The notes beneath the pieces were generated by a model. It saw nothing but the letters and a program-made list of their open reading frames with translations. It made no database searches and had not been told where the DNA came from. A DNA stretch of 64,000 nucleotides from JABDIP01 sp965227455 (GTDB taxonomy: Bacteria; Pseudomonadota; Alphaproteobacteria; DSM-16000; Inquilinaceae). The translations under genes and the position numbers were made by a program. Below are positions 37,361 to 46,712 of the stretch, piece by piece (the first letter of the stretch is position 1; each line of letters begins with the position of its first letter). The DNA is taken from the NCBI GenBank assembly GCA_965227455.1, contig OZ245752.1, positions 2,294,001-2,358,000 of the forward strand, given 5' to 3'.

Positions 37361-38377
37361 TTAGTAGGGCTCCTCCAACTTCTTCGCCAGGTCCTCGATG
37401 TTCTCCGGCGGCCAGTTGGGGATCTCCATGCCGAGATGCAGGCCCATCTGGGACAGCACCTCCTTGATCTCGTTCAGCGATTTGCGCCCGAAATTCGGGG
37501 TGCGGAGCATCTCCGCCTCCGACTTCTGCACCAGGTCGCCGATATAGACGATGTTGTCGTTCTTCAGGCAGTTGGCCGAGCGGACGGAAAGCTCCAGCTC
37601 GTCGACCTTGCGCAGCAGGTTGCGGTTGAACGGAACCTCGTCCTGGGATTCCTCCGTCCGCTGAGCCTGCGGCTCCTCGAAGTTGACGAACAGGCGCAGC
37701 TGGTCCTGCAGGATGCGCGCCGCCAGCGCCACCGCGTCCTCCGGCGTGACCGATCCGTTGGTCTCCACCGACAGCGACAGCTTGTCATAGTCGGTGACCT
37801 GCCCGACGCGGGTGTTGTCCACCTTGTAGGAGACCCGGCGCACCGGGCTGTACAGGGAGTCGACCGGGATCAGGCCGATCGGCGCATCCTCGGGACGGTT
37901 CTGGGCCGCCGGCACGTAGCCTTTGCCGAGATTGACCGTCATCTCCATGTTGAGGCGCGCGTCGTTGTCCAGGGTGCAGATCACCAGGTCGGGATCCATG
38001 ATCTCGATATCGGGGCCGGTGATGATCTGGCCGGCGGTCACCGGACCCGGTCCCTCGGCATGCAGGCGCATGCGCTTGGGGCCTTCGGCGTGCATGCGCA
38101 ACGCCAGCCCCTTCACGTTCAGCACGATGTCGGTGACATCCTCGCGCACGCCCGGGATCGAGGAGAATTCATGCAGCACGCCGTCGATCTGCAACGAGGT
38201 CACCGCCGCGCCTTGCAGCGACGACAGCAGCACGCGGCGCAGAGCATTGCCCAGGGTCAGGCCGAAGCCCCGCTCCAGCGGTTCGGCGGAGATGGTCGCC
38301 TTGCGCTGCGGATCGTCGCCACCGGCGATATCCAGCGCGTTGGGCTTGATGAGTTCCTGCCAATTTCTTTGCAGCAC
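37361..38377 (-). CDS. rpoA: RNA polymerase alpha subunit
   Basis: 338 aa. N-terminal domain for polymerase assembly (NWQELIKPNALDIAGG, then FGLTLGNALRRVLLSSLQGAAV). The C-terminal domain contacts UP elements and activators (SVRSANCLKNDNIVYIGDLV, with FGRKSLNEIKEVL). Start is GTG 38377 (reading LQRNWQELIKP after it), matching the usual first residues and placed after AAGGGAC; the longer frame to 38428 is not conserved. Part of the alpha operon between rpsK and rplQ. Confidence 0.97.
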   Translation of the reverse strand: MLQRNWQELIKPNALDIAGGDDPQRKATISAEPLERGFGLTLGNALRRVLLSSLQGAAVTSLQIDGVLHEFSSIPGVREDVTDIVLNVKGLALRMHAEGPKRMRLHAEGPGPVTAGQIITGPDIEIMDPDLVICTLDNDARLNMEMTVNLGKGYVPAAQNRPEDAPIGLIPVDSLYSPVRRVSYKVDNTRVGQVTDYDKLSLSVETNGSVTPEDAVALAARILQDQLRLFVNFEEPQAQRTEESQDEVPFNRNLLRKVDELELSVRSANCLKNDNIVYIGDLVQKSEAEMLRTPNFGRKSLNEIKEVLSQMGLHLGMEIPNWPPENIEDLAKKLEEPY

Positions 38378-38433
38378 GGATAAGTCCCTTTTGCCAACTT
38401 TCGACCCGAAATGCGCGGGCCTGCACATGCAAC

Positions 38434-38453
38434 GGCGCGGCTCGTACCGCGCC
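38434..38453 (-). other. Hairpin between rpsK and rpoA
   Basis: GGCGCGG–6 bases–CCGCGCC forms a perfect 7-bp stem in the 153-base gap between rpsK and rpoA. No T tract follows on either strand, so it is more likely an RNA processing or stability element than a terminator. Role unproven. Confidence 0.4.
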
Positions 38454-38530
38454 AGGGTTCGACGATCCTATTCGTGTCGGCCGCGTGGCGGACGGCCGCT
38501 GTCCCGGATCGGGAACCGGTTGCAGATTGT

Positions 38531-38926
38531 CTAGACGCGCCGCTTCTTGCGGGGTCGCACGCCGTTATGCGGGATCGGCGTGACATCGCGGATCGAGGTG
38601 ATCTGGAAGCCGACCGCCTGCAGCGCCCTGAGCGCCGACTCGCGTCCCGACCCCGGCCCCTTGACCGTCACCTCCAGCACCTTCATGCCGTGTTCCTGGG
38701 CCTTCTTGCCGGCATCCTCGGCCGCCATCTGCGCCGCGTAGGGCGTCGATTTCCGGCTGCCCTTGAAGCCCATCGCGCCAGCCGAGGACCAGGAGATGGC
38801 GTTGCCCTGGGCGTCGCTGATGGTGATCATGGTGTTGTTGAACGAGGCGTTCACATGCGCGACGCCGGAAGTGATGTTCTTGCGTTCGCGACGCCGGACG
38901 CGCGCGGCTACGGGCGATTTGGCCAT
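38531..38926 (-). CDS. rpsK: 30S ribosomal protein S11
   Basis: 131 aa, uS11 of the platform near the mRNA exit. HVNASFNNTMITISDAQGNA and SAGAMGFKGSRKSTPYAAQMA are the family signature; the C-terminus DVTPIPHNGVRPRKKRRV is canonical. It follows rpsM by about 30 bases and precedes rpoA. Confidence 0.97.
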   Translation of the reverse strand: MAKSPVAARVRRRERKNITSGVAHVNASFNNTMITISDAQGNAISWSSAGAMGFKGSRKSTPYAAQMAAEDAGKKAQEHGMKVLEVTVKGPGSGRESALRALQAVGFQITSIRDVTPIPHNGVRPRKKRRV

Positions 38927-38956
38927 GGTCTGATGCTTCCTTGAACTGCCCGCGGG

Positions 38957-39325
38957 CTACTTCTTCTTGCCGGCGATCGGCTTGGCCGGACCCTTGCGGG
39001 TACGGGCGTTGGTGTGGGTGCGCTGGCCGCGGACCGGCAGGCCCTTGCGGTGCCGCAGGCCGCGATAGCAGCCCATATCCATCAGCCGCTTGATGTTCAT
39101 CGCCACCTCGCGCCGCAGATCGCCCTCGACCTGCTGATCGGCGTCGATGGTCTCGCGGATGCGCAGCAGCTCATCCTCGGTCAGCTCGTTCACCCGGCGC
39201 TCGCGCGGGATGCCCAGATTGCCGCAGATCTTGGTCGCGGTGGTGCGGCCGATCCCGTGAATATAGGTCAATGCAATCTCGACCCGCTTCTGGGTCGGAA
39301 TATTGACGCCAGCGATACGCGCCAC
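38957..39325 (-). CDS. rpsM: 30S ribosomal protein S13
   Basis: 122 aa, uS13 of the head, contacting tRNA and L5. The sequence after the GTG start reads ARIAGVNIPTQKRVEIAL and the tail contains RTHTNARTRKGPAKP. The GTG is supported by AGGAGA about seven bases upstream; the longer frame is spurious. First gene of the alpha operon, about 200 bases after adk. Confidence 0.97.
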   Translation of the reverse strand: MARIAGVNIPTQKRVEIALTYIHGIGRTTATKICGNLGIPRERRVNELTEDELLRIRETIDADQQVEGDLRREVAMNIKRLMDMGCYRGLRHRKGLPVRGQRTHTNARTRKGPAKPIAGKKK

Positions 39326-39522
39326 GCCGGTTCTCCTAAATCTCTGTCGATGCCGCCGGATCCGGGTTCGACACGGTTGCCGTAAGCTGGCCGTGCCGTC
39401 CGCTCCGATGTCGCATCCGTTCGTTGGGCCGCATTGGGAACAGAACAAGCATTTCCGGCCTGTCCCCGGACCGAAGCGGCGGGATTATAGGCTCCAAGCC
39501 CCTCAAGTCAACACTGCTAACG

Positions 39523-40164
39523 CTACAGAATCCCTTCGATTTGGCCGGTCACCTCATCGATGTCCTGCATGCCGTCGACCGACTTCAAAACCCCCCGCCC
39601 GCGATAGTAGGGAAGGATCGGCGCGGTCTGCGCATGATAGGCCTCCAGCCGCTTCGACACGGTCTCAATGGTATCGTCGGACCGGCGCAGGAACTCGGTC
39701 CCGCCGCACACGTCGCAGACGCCCTCGACCTTGGGAAGCTGGTACTTGTCGTTGTAGCCCGCACCGCAGGTCGCACAGGTGAAACGGCCGGCGATGCGCT
39801 CCGCCAGGGCCGTATCGTCGACGGTGATCTCGATGACCGAGTCCAACCCCAGCGCCTTCTCCTCCAGCATCTCGTCCAGCGCCTCGGCCTGCGGCACTGT
39901 GCGCGGAAACCCGTCGAGGATGAAACCGGCCTTGCAATCGGGCTCGTCGATGCGTTCGGAGATCATGCGGATCATGATGTCGTCGGACACCAGCTTGCCG
40001 GCATCCATGATCGCCTTGGCTTCCTGACCCAGCGGGCTGCCGCTGGCGACGACCGCGCGCAGCATGTCACCGGTCGACAACTGCTTCAGTCCGTGCTTCT
40101 GCTCGAGCCGCTTGGCCTGCGTTCCTTTACCCGCGCCCGGCGGCCCCAGCAGAATCAACCTCAT
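39523..40164 (-). CDS. adk: Adenylate kinase, zinc-binding long form
   Basis: Converts AMP and ATP to two ADP. 213 aa with P-loop GPPGAGKGT (7–15), AMP-site motif STGDMLRA and GFPRTVPQAE. The LID domain is of the long zinc type with four cysteines (130, 133, 150, 153: CATC and CDVC). The ATG overlaps the secY stop by four bases (ATGA), so it is translationally coupled to secY. Confidence 0.96.
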   Translation of the reverse strand: MRLILLGPPGAGKGTQAKRLEQKHGLKQLSTGDMLRAVVASGSPLGQEAKAIMDAGKLVSDDIMIRMISERIDEPDCKAGFILDGFPRTVPQAEALDEMLEEKALGLDSVIEITVDDTALAERIAGRFTCATCGAGYNDKYQLPKVEGVCDVCGGTEFLRRSDDTIETVSKRLEAYHAQTAPILPYYRGRGVLKSVDGMQDIDEVTGQIEGIL

Positions 40165-41513
40165 CCACGCCTCCCCCTGAGTTTGGTCTTCTTGATGAGA
40201 CCCTCATATTGGTGTGCCAGCAAATGCGAATGAATCTGCGCCACTGTGTCCATGGTCACCGTCACCACGATCAGCAGGCTGGTGCCGCCGAGGGTGAAGG
40301 GGATCGCCTGGTTATAGAGGAACAGGAACTCCGGCAGGATGCACACGCCCGCCAAATAGGTGGCGCCGATCACTGTCAGCCGGGTCAGCACGTAATCCAG
40401 ATAGTCGGCGGTGTTCTTGCCCGGCCGAATGCCGGCGACGAAGCCGCCATACTTCTTCAGATTGTCGGCGGTGTCCTGCGGATTGAAGACGATCGCCGTA
40501 TAGAAGAAGCAGAAGAACACGATCATCGAGGTGAACAGGATCATGTAGAGCGGCTGGCCCCGGCTCAACAGCTGGATGATCGGTTGCAGTATTTCCGGCC
40601 CGCCGGTGCTGCCGGCAAAGCCGACCACCGTCACCGGCATGAACAGCAGCGACGAGGCGAAGATCGGCGGGATCACGCCGGCGGTGTTGAGCTTCAGCGG
40701 CAGATGCGAGCTCTCGCCGCCGAACATGCGGTTGCCGGCCTGGCGTTTGGGATACTGCACGATGATCCGACGCTGGGCCCGTTCCATGAACACGATCAGG
40801 GCGATCACCGCCACGACCATGAACAGAAGGAAGATGATCAGCAGGGTCGACAGCGCGCCGGTGCGGCTGAGTTCAAAGGTGCCGGCCAGGGCCACCGGCA
40901 GGGTGGCGACGATGCCGGCGAAGATGATCAGCGAGATGCCGTTGCCGACGCCGCGGGCGGTGATCTGCTCGCCCAGCCACATCAGGAACATGGTGCCGCC
41001 GACCACGGTGATCACGGTGCTGGCCCGGAAGAACAGGCCAGGATCGCCGATCAGCGGCCCCGACGGTCCGTTGAAGGACTCAAGCCCGACGGCCAGACCG
41101 TAGGCCTGCACGGTCGCCAGCAGCACCGTGCCGTACCGGGTGTACTGGTTGATCTTCTTGCGGCCCGACTCCCCTTCCTTCTTCAACTGGTCGAGGGACG
41201 GGGACACCGCCGTCATCAGCTGCATGATGATCGAGGCGGAGATATACGGCATGACGTTCAGCGCAAAGATCGTCATGCGCTCCAGCGCGCCGCCGGAGAA
41301 GGTGTTGATGATGTCGATGAAGCCGCCGGAGAGCTGTTGCTGGAACACCTCCTCCAGCACCACCGGGTCGATGCCCGGGATCGGCACGTAGGTGCCGACC
41401 CGGTAGATGACCAGGGCCCCAAGCGTGAACCAGATCCGGCTCTTCAGTTCGGTGGCCTTGGCGAAGGCACCGAAGTTCAGGTTGGCAGCGAGCTGTTCGG
41501 CGGCAGATGCCAT
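40161..41513 (-). CDS. secY: Protein translocase subunit SecY
   Basis: 450 aa, the ten-helix Sec channel core. Recognisable are IPGIDPVVLEEVF in the first periplasmic loop, NVMPYISASIIMQLMTAVSP, KINQYTRYGTVLLATVQAYG and the cytosolic loop FMERAQRRIIVQYPKRQAG. It sits between rplO (70 bases upstream) and adk (overlapping). rpmJ and infA, which follow secY in some genomes, are absent. Confidence 0.97.
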   Translation of the reverse strand: MASAAEQLAANLNFGAFAKATELKSRIWFTLGALVIYRVGTYVPIPGIDPVVLEEVFQQQLSGGFIDIINTFSGGALERMTIFALNVMPYISASIIMQLMTAVSPSLDQLKKEGESGRKKINQYTRYGTVLLATVQAYGLAVGLESFNGPSGPLIGDPGLFFRASTVITVVGGTMFLMWLGEQITARGVGNGISLIIFAGIVATLPVALAGTFELSRTGALSTLLIIFLLFMVVAVIALIVFMERAQRRIIVQYPKRQAGNRMFGGESSHLPLKLNTAGVIPPIFASSLLFMPVTVVGFAGSTGGPEILQPIIQLLSRGQPLYMILFTSMIVFFCFFYTAIVFNPQDTADNLKKYGGFVAGIRPGKNTADYLDYVLTRLTVIGATYLAGVCILPEFLFLYNQAIPFTLGGTSLLIVVTVTMDTVAQIHSHLLAHQYEGLIKKTKLRGRRG

Positions 41514-41583
41514 ATCACCCTCGGCGGTTCGGCATGTGGCGGAAGGAGCGGAACTCCCTATTTAGGCACGGCAAGGCGCTACG

Positions 41584-42150
41584 TTAACCGTCCGCCCCCG
41601 ATTCCGCCCCGGACTCATCCTCCGCTTCGGCCGCCTTCGCAGGCTTTGCTGCCTCCGCCGGCTTGTCCGCCTTGGCGGGCTTGGCCGCCGCAGCGGCCGC
41701 CACCACGACCTTGCCGCCGGCCTTCTCCACCGCCGAAACCGCGGCTTCGGACGCGCCGGCGACCTCGATGGTCACCTTGGCGGTCAGCTCGCCCTTGGCC
41801 AACAGCCGGATGCCGTCGCCCAGCTTGGTCACCAGGCCGGCCGCCTGCAGGGCGGCGCCGTCGATGGTGCCCTTGGCGTCCAGCTTCTTGCCGTCGATGG
41901 CCTGCTGCAGCCGGCCGAGATTGACCACGGCATATTGCTTGCGGAACGGATTGTTGAAGCCGCGCTTGGGCAGCCGGCGATAGAGCGGCATCTGGCCGCC
42001 CTCGAACCCGTTCAGGGCGACGCCGGTCCGGCTCTTCTGGCCCTTCTGTCCGCGACCGCCGGTCTTGCCCTTGCCGGACGCCCGGCCCCGGCCGACCCGG
42101 GTGCGCTTCTTGCGCGCGCCTTCGTTGTCGCTCAACTCGTTCAGCTTCAT
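41584..42150 (-). CDS. rplO: 50S ribosomal protein L15 with charged C-terminal tail
   Basis: 188 aa against the usual 145–160. The uL15 core begins MKLNELSDNEGARKKRTRVG and includes GQKSRTGVALNGFEGGQMPL and RLPKRGFNNPFRKQYAVVNL. After KAGGKVVV (~residue 152) comes a ~36-residue tail, first Lys/Ala-rich (AAKPAKADKPAEAAKPAK), then acidic. Such tails vary between alphaproteobacteria. It lies between rpmD and secY. Confidence 0.96.
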   Translation of the reverse strand: MKLNELSDNEGARKKRTRVGRGRASGKGKTGGRGQKGQKSRTGVALNGFEGGQMPLYRRLPKRGFNNPFRKQYAVVNLGRLQQAIDGKKLDAKGTIDGAALQAAGLVTKLGDGIRLLAKGELTAKVTIEVAGASEAAVSAVEKAGGKVVVAAAAAAKPAKADKPAEAAKPAKAAEAEDESGAESGADG

Positions 42151-42181
42151 CGTCTCGATCCTCTGGATCCGACCGGGCGCC

Positions 42182-42763
42182 CTAGGACGCCTGCTCGACC
42201 CGCACCAGGTGTTTGACCTTGTTGATCATGCCGCGCACGGACGGCGTGTCCTCCAGCTCGCGCCGGCGGTTCATCTTGTTCAGGCCGAGCCCGATCAGGG
42301 TCGCCCGCTGGTCGCCCGGCCGGCCGATCGGACTGCCGATCTGGCGCACGATGATGGTCGGGCCGGATGGCGCCTTCTTGGCAGGCGCCTTCCGCTTGGC
42401 GGCGGGCTTCGCCTTGGGCGCGGCCTTCGGCTTGGCAGCGGGCTTGGCTTCCGCCTTCGCCTCGGACTTGGCCTCTGCTGCATCAGCCGGTTTGGCGTCT
42501 TCAGCCTTGGCCTTGGGCGCAGCCTTCGCCTTGGCGGCCGGCTTGGCCTCGGCGGCCTTGGCATCGTCCGCCTTGGCGGCAGCGGCCTTCGGCTTGGCGG
42601 CAGCCTTTGGTTTGGCTGCGGCCTTGGGCTTGGCAGCCGTCTTCGGCTTTGCCTCGGCCTTCGGCTTCGCCGCAGCCTTTGCCTTGGCCGGCGCCTTGGC
42701 CTTGGACGCGGCCGGAGCCTTGTCCTCGGCCTCCGCCTCGGTCTTCTTGGTCTCGTCAGACAT
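42182..42763 (-). CDS. rpmD: 50S ribosomal protein L30 with long histone H1-like N-terminal extension
   Basis: 193 aa, where uL30 is normally about 60. The last 58 residues (TIIVRQIGSPIGRPGDQRAT, then INKVKHLVRVEQAS) are complete L30. The preceding ~135 residues are almost only Ala, Lys, Pro, Glu and Asp, with repeats such as AAKPKAAAKPKAAAKPKA. This is the composition of histone H1 and of bacterial H1-like DNA-binding tails. The start MSDETKKTEAEAEDK overlaps the rpsE stop by eight bases with no other start supported. The extension is in frame without stops, so it is translated or starts internally near the core. Confidence 0.9.
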   Translation of the reverse strand: MSDETKKTEAEAEDKAPAASKAKAPAKAKAAAKPKAEAKPKTAAKPKAAAKPKAAAKPKAAAAKADDAKAAEAKPAAKAKAAPKAKAEDAKPADAAEAKSEAKAEAKPAAKPKAAPKAKPAAKRKAPAKKAPSGPTIIVRQIGSPIGRPGDQRATLIGLGLNKMNRRRELEDTPSVRGMINKVKHLVRVEQAS

Positions 42764-43322
42764 TTGCGGCCTCTCGTTCCTCGGCACCGGCGTCGCGGCG
42801 GCCGAGAATATCGCCGACCCGCTTGCCGCGGCGCGACGCGACGCCGCGCGGGCCTTCCATCTCACCAAGGGCCTGGAAGGTCGCCTTGACCATGTTGTGC
42901 GGGTTGGAGCTGCCGATCGACTTGGCGACCACGTCATGCACGCCCAGCGCCTCGAACACCGCGCGCATCGGGCCGCCGGCGATGATGCCGGTACCGGCCG
43001 GCGCCGCCCGCAGGGTCACCCGCCCGGCACCGAAACGACCATTGATGTCGTGATGCAGGGTGCGGCCCTCGCGCAGCGGCACGCGGATCATGTTGCGCTT
43101 GGCCTGCTCGGTCGCCTTGCGGATCGCCTCGGGCACCTCACGCGCCTTGCCGGAGCCGAAGCCGACCCGGCCGCGGCCGTCGCCGGCCACCACCAGCGCC
43201 GCGAAGCCGAACCGGCGGCCGCCCTTCACCACCTTGGCGACGCGGTTGATGCTGACCAGCTTTTCGACCAGCTCGCTTTCTTCGCGAGACATCCGGTCGT
43301 CTCTTCTGGGGCCTCGAGCCAT
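42756..43322 (-). CDS. rpsE: 30S ribosomal protein S5
   Basis: 188 aa, uS5. The dsRBD-like N-terminal fold includes VAKVVKGGRRFGFAALVVAG and GRVGFGSGKAREVPEAIRK; then GTGIIAGGPMRAVFEALGV. Start at MARGPRRDDRMSREESEL; the longer frame is unsupported. Its end overlaps the start of the extended rpmD by eight bases. Confidence 0.97.
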   Translation of the reverse strand: MARGPRRDDRMSREESELVEKLVSINRVAKVVKGGRRFGFAALVVAGDGRGRVGFGSGKAREVPEAIRKATEQAKRNMIRVPLREGRTLHHDINGRFGAGRVTLRAAPAGTGIIAGGPMRAVFEALGVHDVVAKSIGSSNPHNMVKATFQALGEMEGPRGVASRRGKRVGDILGRRDAGAEEREAANV

Positions 43323-43335
43323 CTTGATGCCTTCC

Positions 43336-43698
43336 TCAGAAATCCAAGCCGGCTTCGCGCGCGGCATCCGCCAGCGCCTGAATCCGACCGTGATAGATAT
43401 AGCCGCCGCGATCGAACACGACCTGCTTGATGCCCGCCTTGGACGCCCGCTCGGCGATCAGCTTGCCGACCGCGCTGGCCGCTTCCTTGTTGCCGCCCGA
43501 CTTCAGCTTGGCCTTGAGATCCTTGTCCAGGGTCGAGGCCGCGGCCACGGTGCGGCCCTGGCTGTCGTCGATCACCTGGGCATAGATCTGCTTGCCCGAG
43601 CGGAACACCGACAGGCGCGGCCGATCGTTGCGGCGCTTGCTCAACATGTTCGACAGGCGGCGACGGCGGCGCTGTCTCAGCTCTTTTGTCGTCAGCAT
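43336..43698 (-). CDS. rplR: 50S ribosomal protein L18
   Basis: 120 aa, uL18, binding 5S rRNA. Characteristic segments are RPRLSVFRSGKQIYAQVIDD near residue 30 and VVFDRGGYIYHGRIQALADA near the end. It sits between rplF and rpsE with five- and 13-base gaps. Confidence 0.97.
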   Translation of the reverse strand: MLTTKELRQRRRRRLSNMLSKRRNDRPRLSVFRSGKQIYAQVIDDSQGRTVAAASTLDKDLKAKLKSGGNKEAASAVGKLIAERASKAGIKQVVFDRGGYIYHGRIQALADAAREAGLDF

Positions 43699-43703
43699 GG
43701 CGG

Positions 43704-44237
43704 TTACTTCTTCTTACCTTCCTTGCGAAGGATGGTTTCGTCGGCGTATTTCACGCCCTTGCCCTTGAACGGCTCCGGCTTGCGATAGGCCCGGACCTCG
43801 GCGGCCATCTGGCCGACCCGCTGCTTGTCGGCGCCGCTGATGGTGATCGCGGTCGGCCGCTCGCATTTCACCGAGATGCCCTCGGGGATCGGGTGGCGGA
43901 CCTCATGGCTGTAGCCGAGCTGCAGCACCAGGTCCTTGCCCTGGACCGCGGCGCGATAGCCGACGCCGTTGATCTCCAGCTTCTTCTCGAACCCGTCCGA
44001 GACGCCGATCACCAGATTGTTGATCAGGGTCCGGCTGGTCGCCCACATATTGCGGGCCAGGCGCGAATTGCTGCGCGGGGTCACCGTGATCTGGTCGCCC
44101 TCCTGGGCCACCGCGACCTCGTCGATGACGCGCATGCTGAGCTGGCCGAGCTTGCCCTTCGCCGTCACGTCCTGGCCGCTGATCGTGACCTGGACGTCCG
44201 ACGGGACGCTCACGGGATGTTTGGCGATACGAGACAT
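43704..44237 (-). CDS. rplF: 50S ribosomal protein L6
   Basis: 177 aa, uL6, near the sarcin-ricin loop. It begins MSRIAKHPVSVPSDVQVTIS and ends with the family motif PEPFKGKGVKYADETILRKE. Two L6 repeats are visible. Start moved to 44237 from a longer frame because homologues begin MSRI. Confidence 0.97.
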   Translation of the reverse strand: MSRIAKHPVSVPSDVQVTISGQDVTAKGKLGQLSMRVIDEVAVAQEGDQITVTPRSNSRLARNMWATSRTLINNLVIGVSDGFEKKLEINGVGYRAAVQGKDLVLQLGYSHEVRHPIPEGISVKCERPTAITISGADKQRVGQMAAEVRAYRKPEPFKGKGVKYADETILRKEGKKK

Positions 44238-44247
44238 CGTCGGTCCC

Positions 44248-44646
44248 CTAGAACACCTGACAGAGGATTTCGCCGCCGACATTGGCGGCCCGGGCCTCGC
44301 TGTCGGACATGACGCCGCGCGGCGTCGACAGGATCGAGATGCCGAGGCCGTTATAGACCCGCGGCAGATCCGAAACCTTCGAGTAGACGCGGCGGCCGGG
44401 CTTGGACACCCGGTCGATCTTGCGGATCACCGGACGGCCTTCGGCGTATTTCAGCTCGACCTTGACCAGACCGATGCCGGTCCGAACTTCTTCGGTCGAG
44501 TAGTCGCGGATGTAGCCTTCGCGCTTCAGAACGTCGAGCACGTTGACCCGCAACCGCGATGACGGGCTTTCCACCAGCTGCTTGCCGGCCCGCTGTCCAT
44601 TGCGGATGCGGGTCAGCAGATCGCCCAAGGGATCACTCAGCGACAT
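44248..44646 (-). CDS. rpsH: 30S ribosomal protein S8
   Basis: 132 aa, uS8, a primary 16S rRNA binder and, in enterics, the repressor of the spc operon. MSLSDPLGDLLTRIRNGQ at the start and LGISILSTPRGVMSDSEARA near the end are diagnostic. Regulation by S8 in this organism is not shown by the sequence. Confidence 0.97.
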   Translation of the reverse strand: MSLSDPLGDLLTRIRNGQRAGKQLVESPSSRLRVNVLDVLKREGYIRDYSTEEVRTGIGLVKVELKYAEGRPVIRKIDRVSKPGRRVYSKVSDLPRVYNGLGISILSTPRGVMSDSEARAANVGGEILCQVF

Positions 44647-44661
44647 GTCCCTGCTTCTCCT

Positions 44662-44967
44662 TTACCAGCTCGCCTTGACCATGCCCGGGATCTGGCCTTT
44701 CGATGCCAGCTCCCTGAGCGCGATGCGGCTGATCTTGAAACGTCGGTAATAAGCCTTCGGTCGGCCGGTCAACTCACAGCGGTTGTGCAGCCGGGTCGCG
44801 GAGGAATTGCGCGGCATCTCCGCCAGCTTCAGACGGGCGGCGAACCGCTCCTCGACGGGCAGCGAGCGGTCGTCGGCAATTTCCTTCAGACGCGCGCGCT
44901 TGGCCGCCAGCCGGTTCACCAGCTGCTGACGCTTGCGGTTCTTGTCGATGGCACTCTTCTTCGCCAT
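44662..44967 (-). CDS. rpsN: 30S ribosomal protein S14, zinc-free long form
   Basis: 101 aa, uS14 of the 30S head. The long form lacks the CxxC zinc pairs of the short type; only one Cys (NRCELTGRPKAYYRRF) remains. MAKKSAIDKNRKRQQLVNRL is the usual N-terminus. It lies between rplE and rpsH. Confidence 0.97.
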   Translation of the reverse strand: MAKKSAIDKNRKRQQLVNRLAAKRARLKEIADDRSLPVEERFAARLKLAEMPRNSSATRLHNRCELTGRPKAYYRRFKISRIALRELASKGQIPGMVKASW

Positions 44968-44986
44968 GGTCGGTTCCTCGTGCCGC

Positions 44987-45534
<548 letters not shown>

Positions 45535-45538
<4 letters not shown>

Positions 45539-45858
45539 GCATCGATGACTTCGCCGGAGCGCTTGGCAAAGCGCACCTTTCGGCCGTCATCCAGAAATTT
45601 GAACCCGACCCGGGTCGCACTGTCGTCCTTCGGGTCGACATGGGCGACGTTGGACATGTGGATCGGCGCTTCCTTCTCCACGATGCCGCCCGGACCCGCC
45701 TGCGACGGCTTGGTGTGGCGCTTGACCATGTTCACGCCCTGCACGATCACCCGGTTCTCGGCCGGAATGACCTTCAGCACGTCGCCGCGCTTGCCCTTGT
45801 CGCGGCCGGTCCGGACGACCACGGAGTCGCCCTTGCGAATCTTGAACTTGACCGCCAT
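45535..45858 (-). CDS. rplX: 50S ribosomal protein L24
   Basis: 107 aa, uL24, an assembly initiator with a KOW motif (KFKIRKGDSVVVRTGRDKGK). NMVKRHTKPSQAGPGGIVEK follows. The ATG overlaps the rplN stop as TGATG. Confidence 0.97.
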
Positions 45859-46226
45859 CACAGCACCTCCGGCGCCAGGCTGATGATCTTCATGAACCGC
45901 TTGGCCCTCAGCTCGCGGGTCACCGGGCCGAAGATACGGGTCCCGATCGGCTCACCCTGCTTGTTGATCAGCACCGCGGCGTTCTGGTCGAACTTGATGC
46001 TGGTGCCGTCATTGCGGTGGATCTGCTTGGCCGTGCGGACGATCACCGCCTGGTGGATATCGCCCTTCTTCACGCGGCCGCGCGGGATCGCCTCCTTCAC
46101 CGACACCACGATGATGTCGCCGACGGACGCGGTCTTGCGCTTCGACCCGCCCAGCACCTTGATGCACTGCACCCTGCGCGCGCCGGAATTGTCGGCAACG
46201 TCCAGGTTCGTCTGCATCTGGATCAT
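45858..46226 (-). CDS. rplN: 50S ribosomal protein L14
   Basis: 122 aa, uL14. MIQMQTNLDVADNSGARRVQ at the start, then KGDIHQAVIVRTAKQI, and the C-terminal RAKRFMKIISLAPEVL are canonical. It overlaps rplX and follows rpsQ by 13 bases. Confidence 0.98.
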   Translation of the reverse strand: MIQMQTNLDVADNSGARRVQCIKVLGGSKRKTASVGDIIVVSVKEAIPRGRVKKGDIHQAVIVRTAKQIHRNDGTSIKFDQNAAVLINKQGEPIGTRIFGPVTRELRAKRFMKIISLAPEVL

Positions 46227-46239
46227 CGGTCGGCCTCCC

Positions 46240-46491
46240 CTACTCGGCCTGGCCGGCGCCGGCGTCGGTCACCAGCGTCCAGCACTTCCGCTTGGAGATC
46301 GGCTTCGATTCCATGATCGAGACCGTATCGCCGACCTTGGCCGCATTGGCCTCGTCATGGGCGAGGAACTTCGACGACCGCTTGATGAACTTCTTGTAGA
46401 CGGGATGCTTCAGCCGCCGCTCGACCAGGACCGTGATGGTCTTGTCGGCCGCGTCGGATACGACTTTTCCCGTGAGCACACGCCTCGGCAT
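46240..46491 (-). CDS. rpsQ: 30S ribosomal protein S17
   Basis: 83 aa, uS17. MPRRVLTGKVVSDAADKTIT opens the OB fold, and HDEANAAKVGDTVSIMESKP is the signature. The correct start is 46491; a longer frame running into rpmC and rplP is rejected. Confidence 0.97.
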   Translation of the reverse strand: MPRRVLTGKVVSDAADKTITVLVERRLKHPVYKKFIKRSSKFLAHDEANAAKVGDTVSIMESKPISKRKCWTLVTDAGAGQAE

Positions 46492-46502
46492 GGCCCGCCC
46501 TC

Positions 46503-46709
46503 CTAACTGCCCGACGCGGCGCTGCGGCGCCGGTCGGAGATGATGGTCTTGATCCGCGCAATGTCGCGGCGCAGGCGCCGGAACTGCGAGGTGTCTTCCA
46601 ACTGGCCGCTGGAGCGCTGGAAGCGGAGATTGAAATGCTCCTTCTTCAGCGACAGCAGCGTCTCGTTCAATTCGTCGGCCGTCTTGGCGCGCAGGTCTTC
46701 GGCTTTCAT
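46503..46709 (-). CDS. rpmC: 50S ribosomal protein L29
   Basis: 68 aa, uL29 at the exit tunnel. MKAEDLRAKTADELNETLLS and LRRDIARIKTIISDRRR are diagnostic of this two-helix protein. It lies three bases after rplP. Confidence 0.97.
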   Translation of the reverse strand: MKAEDLRAKTADELNETLLSLKKEHFNLRFQRSSGQLEDTSQFRRLRRDIARIKTIISDRRRSAASGS

Positions 46710-46712
46710 GAC

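Noticed and set aside
40161..41583. rpmJ or infA next to secY
   Set aside because: No L36 or IF1 sequence was found around secY, adk or rpsM. Their absence here is a feature of the gene order, not a missed gene.
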